NCBI GenBank assembly: GCA_030144725.1
Contig: JASKMD010000012.1
Location: 12,082,621-12,146,620, forward strand
DNA: 64,000 nt
Source: Haematococcus lacustris
Taxonomy: Eukaryota; Chlorophyta; Chlorophyceae; Chlamydomonadales; Haematococcaceae
Direction: 5' to 3'
Shown: positions 61,901 to 64,000 of the stretch, in pieces
Numbering within the stretch: the first letter of the stretch is position 1
Layout of the letters: every line of letters starts with the position of its first letter
Position numbers and translations under genes: made by a program
The notes under the pieces: model-generated
Databases searched by the model: none
What the model saw: only the letters and a program-made list of their open reading frames with translations
What the model was told of the DNA's origin: nothing

Positions 61901-64000
61901 GCCCCTGCCTCTGCCCCTGCCCCTGCCCCTGCCCCTGCCCCTGCCCCTGCCCCTGCCCCTGCCCCTGCCCCTGCCCCTGCCCCTGCCCCTGCCTCTGCCC
62001 CTGCCCCTGCCCCTGCCCCTGCCCCTGCCCCTGCGCCTGCGCCTGCGCCTGCCCCTAGCACCCTGCCCTGGTGTGCCCCCCTGCTGCTGACCTGTACACG
62101 TCCACAAAGCCAAACTCCCTGAGGCACTCTTCACGCATCTCAAACAGCTCACACAGGCCCAGCGCACCATAGGCACCTGGCTCGGCTCGCAGCTTGCTGC
62201 AGTGCGCGCCAAATGCCCTGCAGAGTAGGAAGCTCAGGGGCTGGACACCTGACCAGGCGGAGCTGGGGGAAGGGGACATGATACAGTAAGCTAGGCAGGC
62301 GATCAGCCAGGTGGGCGGGCCGGCGAGCGGACGGAAGGGCGGACGGAAGGTCGGTCGATCGGTCGGTCGGTCGGTTGGTCGGTTGGTCAGTCAAGGGTTG
62401 GTAGGTCGGTCGGTGGGCCGGGCCTAATCTGCAGCCCCTGGAGCATGAAGAAAAGAAAAGGCGCTGACCTGCCAAAGGCTGCGGCCCGCCGTTTGGCATC
62501 CTCCGTGCCGCCCTCACTTGCCGCTGCCTTGTCCACCACAGTGGGCAGGGCACGCTCCAGCACCGCCAGCCACCAGTGCAGCTCCGCCTCGTCACACCAC
62601 ACTGCCAGGGTGTTGGGCTGGTAGCTGCGGGACAGGGGCAGCGGACAGGCTGGCACGCGCGAACTGAAGATCCCTACACACATGTGTACTGCCCCTACCA
62701 CTGCCCCTGTCCTCTGCCCCTGCTACCCCTGCCCCTGGCCCTTCCCCTGCCTCCTCCCCTGCTGCCTCATCTCCTTCCCCTCACCCTTCCCCTTCCCCTT
62801 CCCCTTCTTCCTCCCCCAGCACTGGCCTGCTGGGGTCTGCCAGCAGCGGGAACACATCAAAGTGGGGCGAGTAGTGCAGCACCCCCACATGCAGCGCCAT
62901 GCGCACAGCTGGCGACAGCGGCTGCTCGCCAGCAGTGAGGGTGCGCTGCACCGCACTGGCAGGTGGCCTGGGTTCAAGCCCAGTCAGGGCACGCTGCACC
63001 GGGCCCAGTGCAGGGGGCGCTGGCACAGGTCCAGGGAGTGGAGCAGAGGTGGAGCTGGGAGCGGGAGGAGCTGAGGCAGCGGAGCCTGCTGCAGGTGGGG
63101 CTGCACCTGGCCCCTGCTGCAGCTCGGTGCTGGGTGGTGGGTGGTTGGGCTGTTGGCCCTGAGCAGTTGAGGAGTTGCAGTTGAAAGGCGAGTCGTTGCT
63201 TGACCCAAGTGTCGGCTGCTGGCTAGGCTGACTGGAGGTGGCTGTGAGGGATGGCAGCGAACCAGGCTGCGTAGAGGAGGTGGCAAGGTTGCCATCGCCG
63301 CTGTCGCTGCCCCCAGCCGGTGAGACTGGGCCTTGGACAGAAGGCTGAGGAGGGATGGCTGTCCCCTGCCCCTGCCCCTGCCCCTGCCCCTGCCCCTGCC
63401 CCTGCTGCTCCTGTGGCGGTGCAGGGGTGTCAGGGGATTCCCCCCTGGCTGGCATCAGGCCGCCCAGCGCCACAAACTTCTCCACCCAGCTGACCTTGCC
63501 CTCCAGATCGCCCCATGCAGGGCCCACCATCTCACCCCCCGTCAAGGGCGTGCCCATGCTGAACCGTTCAACAAAGCGTGCGCGCACCTGCAGCAGCAGA
63601 CTACCCCCCACCCCCCAATGCCTGCAGCTGTGCCAAGCGTCAGCTCAGCAGCAGCTTGTGGGCAAGCAGAGGGCTGCTGGAGTCAGGCCACAACATGACA
63701 GGCAAAAATGGAAAGTGTGACTTTCTTGACCCTGTCACACCCATCAGCGTGATATGGCAGCTTGGGTTAAGCAGGGCTGCAGCCCTCTTATGCAGGTAGC
63801 AGCAGCAGCAACGTGTGCAGGAGGCCAGGCAGTGATATGTCACACCAACAGGCCGGCTGTGCACCTTCCTGGAGGTGCACCCTACCCTGCCGCCCTGCCC
63901 CACCCCACCCTGCTCACCTTGCTTGCTGCCTGGGTGCCTGTCTGGTGCGGCTGCCCCTCCTCCATGATGCCCGGGTGCACCAGCAGGAAGGCGCCCACGG
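58963..64000 (-). CDS. PANK4-like: Pantothenate kinase 4-like: PanK domain end plus DUF89 phosphatase domain (5' part beyond window)
   Basis: Exons in order: 64000-63918 (partial), 63587-about 62825, 62624-62469, 62217-62092, 61466-61268, 61035-60965, 60399-60256, 59873-59743, 59512-59370, 59167-58963. The start reads VGAFLLVHPG and ERFSMGTPLTGGEMVGPAWG, the end of a type II pantothenate kinase as in plant PANK2/animal PANK4. Then YQPNTLAVW, VDKAAASEGGTEDAKRR, LCELFEMREECLREFGF, ALIEGGLAANIFDWGAA, FVDNAGADAVLGQLPIAREL, VVMVANKLP, NDITATEL and GMGRAVHTNLHARFKCEAL give a whole DUF89 domain including the metal-binding Asp-Asn...Asp of FVDNAGAD. The family dephosphorylates 4'-phosphopantetheine or damaged forms, in CoA metabolism. 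Exon 60399-60256 has one extra T (TTTT at 60359-60362) that breaks the frame. The first long exon carries a low-complexity Gln/Ser/Pro insert; its donor is unclear. Confidence 0.85.
59585..59735 (+). repeat. (CCCTGC)n in an intron of the PANK4-like gene
   Basis: Hexamer CCCTGC, so the sense strand of the gene (minus) carries GCAGGG. It lies in the intron between exons 59873-59743 and 59512-59370. Confidence 0.95.
60495..60945 (+). repeat. CCCCCCCTGC array in an intron of the PANK4-like gene
   Basis: About 40 units of 11-12 bp with C runs of 5-9, in the intron between exons 61035-60965 and 60399-60256. The transcript would carry dense runs of seven or more G, favourable for RNA G-quadruplexes. 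Confidence 0.95.
61664..62055 (+). repeat. (CCCTGC)n, about 65 units, in an intron of the PANK4-like gene
   Basis: Very regular CCCTGC hexamers with a few CCTCTG variants, in the intron between exons 62217-62092 and 61466-61268. The frames open through it on both strands (Pro/Ala, Pro/Leu, Gly/Arg) are compositional. Confidence 0.97.
63358..63412 (+). repeat. (CCCTGC)n within a coding exon
   Basis: The same hexamer lies inside the first long exon of the PANK4-like gene, where it encodes a Gly-Gln run on the minus strand. It shows the intron satellite also invades coding sequence in frame. Confidence 0.85.

Noticed and set aside
61338..62212. Pro-Ala, Pro-Leu and Gly-Arg repeat proteins over the CCCTGC array
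   Set aside because: All six frames are open because of the hexamer; the region is an intron between well-supported exons of the PANK4-like gene.

Overview
This window looks like nuclear DNA of a green alga, probably a chlamydomonadalean/volvocine chlorophyte; the exact genus is a guess. The reasons are GC-rich multi-exon genes with GT-AG (and one GC-AG) introns, a plant-type bifunctional pantothenate kinase/DUF89 gene, a chromodomain Ty3/gypsy element, Fanzor relics, and a very high load of G/C-skewed micro- and minisatellites. It is not prokaryotic: there are no operons, and coding regions are split by introns with good splice consensus. One assembly gap of exactly 500 N sits inside a (GGGGA)n tract.

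Three host genes can be reconstructed exon by exon. (1) A minus-strand 4-exon gene (22446-24452) encodes a 204-aa Lys/Ser-rich, probably nuclear protein. (2) A plus-strand 8-exon gene (25660-30539) encodes an alpha/beta-hydrolase with an N-terminal membrane anchor and a readable Ser-Asp-His triad. (3) A minus-strand gene of at least 10 exons (58963 to past 64000) encodes a PANK4/plant PANK2-like protein: the end of the pantothenate-kinase domain followed by a DUF89 phosphatase domain. One exon of it carries a single-base frameshift. Weaker gene-like fragments lie at 14770-15560, 20930-21300, 35437-35570, 41100-41530 and 41562-43307.

Most of the rest is mobile DNA. 1005-5201 is the 3' part of a LINE (post-RT segment, PHD finger, RNase H, CCHC knuckle, PD-(D/E)XK endonuclease) that lacks its reverse transcriptase and has an in-frame TGA. 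32815-34533 is a Fanzor (eukaryotic TnpB-like) element between two terminal hairpins. Its 3' end recurs at 6.8-7.0 kb and, decayed, at 47.4 kb; its 5' hairpin recurs inverted at 49.4 kb. A second Fanzor-like C-terminus occurs at 22.1 kb (-) and 57.4 kb (+). Two hAT elements (34534-35318 non-autonomous with perfect 8-bp target duplication; 43361-45102 with a truncated transposase) share termini. 50742-56957 is a complete Ty3/gypsy chromovirus with CTTAA target duplication, gag, and a pol ending in chromodomain plus PHD finger. 50323-50708 is an AT-rich foldback element.

Satellite DNA fills most gaps: (TAGGC)n, a 14-bp array, (GGGGA)n, two arrays built on a near-palindromic ACAGGGTCCTG core in opposite orientations (8.3-8.8 kb and 13.1-14.3 kb), a 2.57-kb tandem duplication around a CAG/GGG minisatellite (15775-20926), (CCCCT)n at 36.1-36.4 kb, a 120-bp array at 39.3-40.0 kb, and CCTGCC/CCCCCCTGC arrays in the introns of the pantothenate-kinase gene. 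Several pairs of dispersed or inverted repeats link distant parts of the window (6.1/46.7, 8.8/46.1, 9.9/36.7/39.0, 12.8/14.5/48.5, 35.4/40.7, 41.1/47.8 kb).
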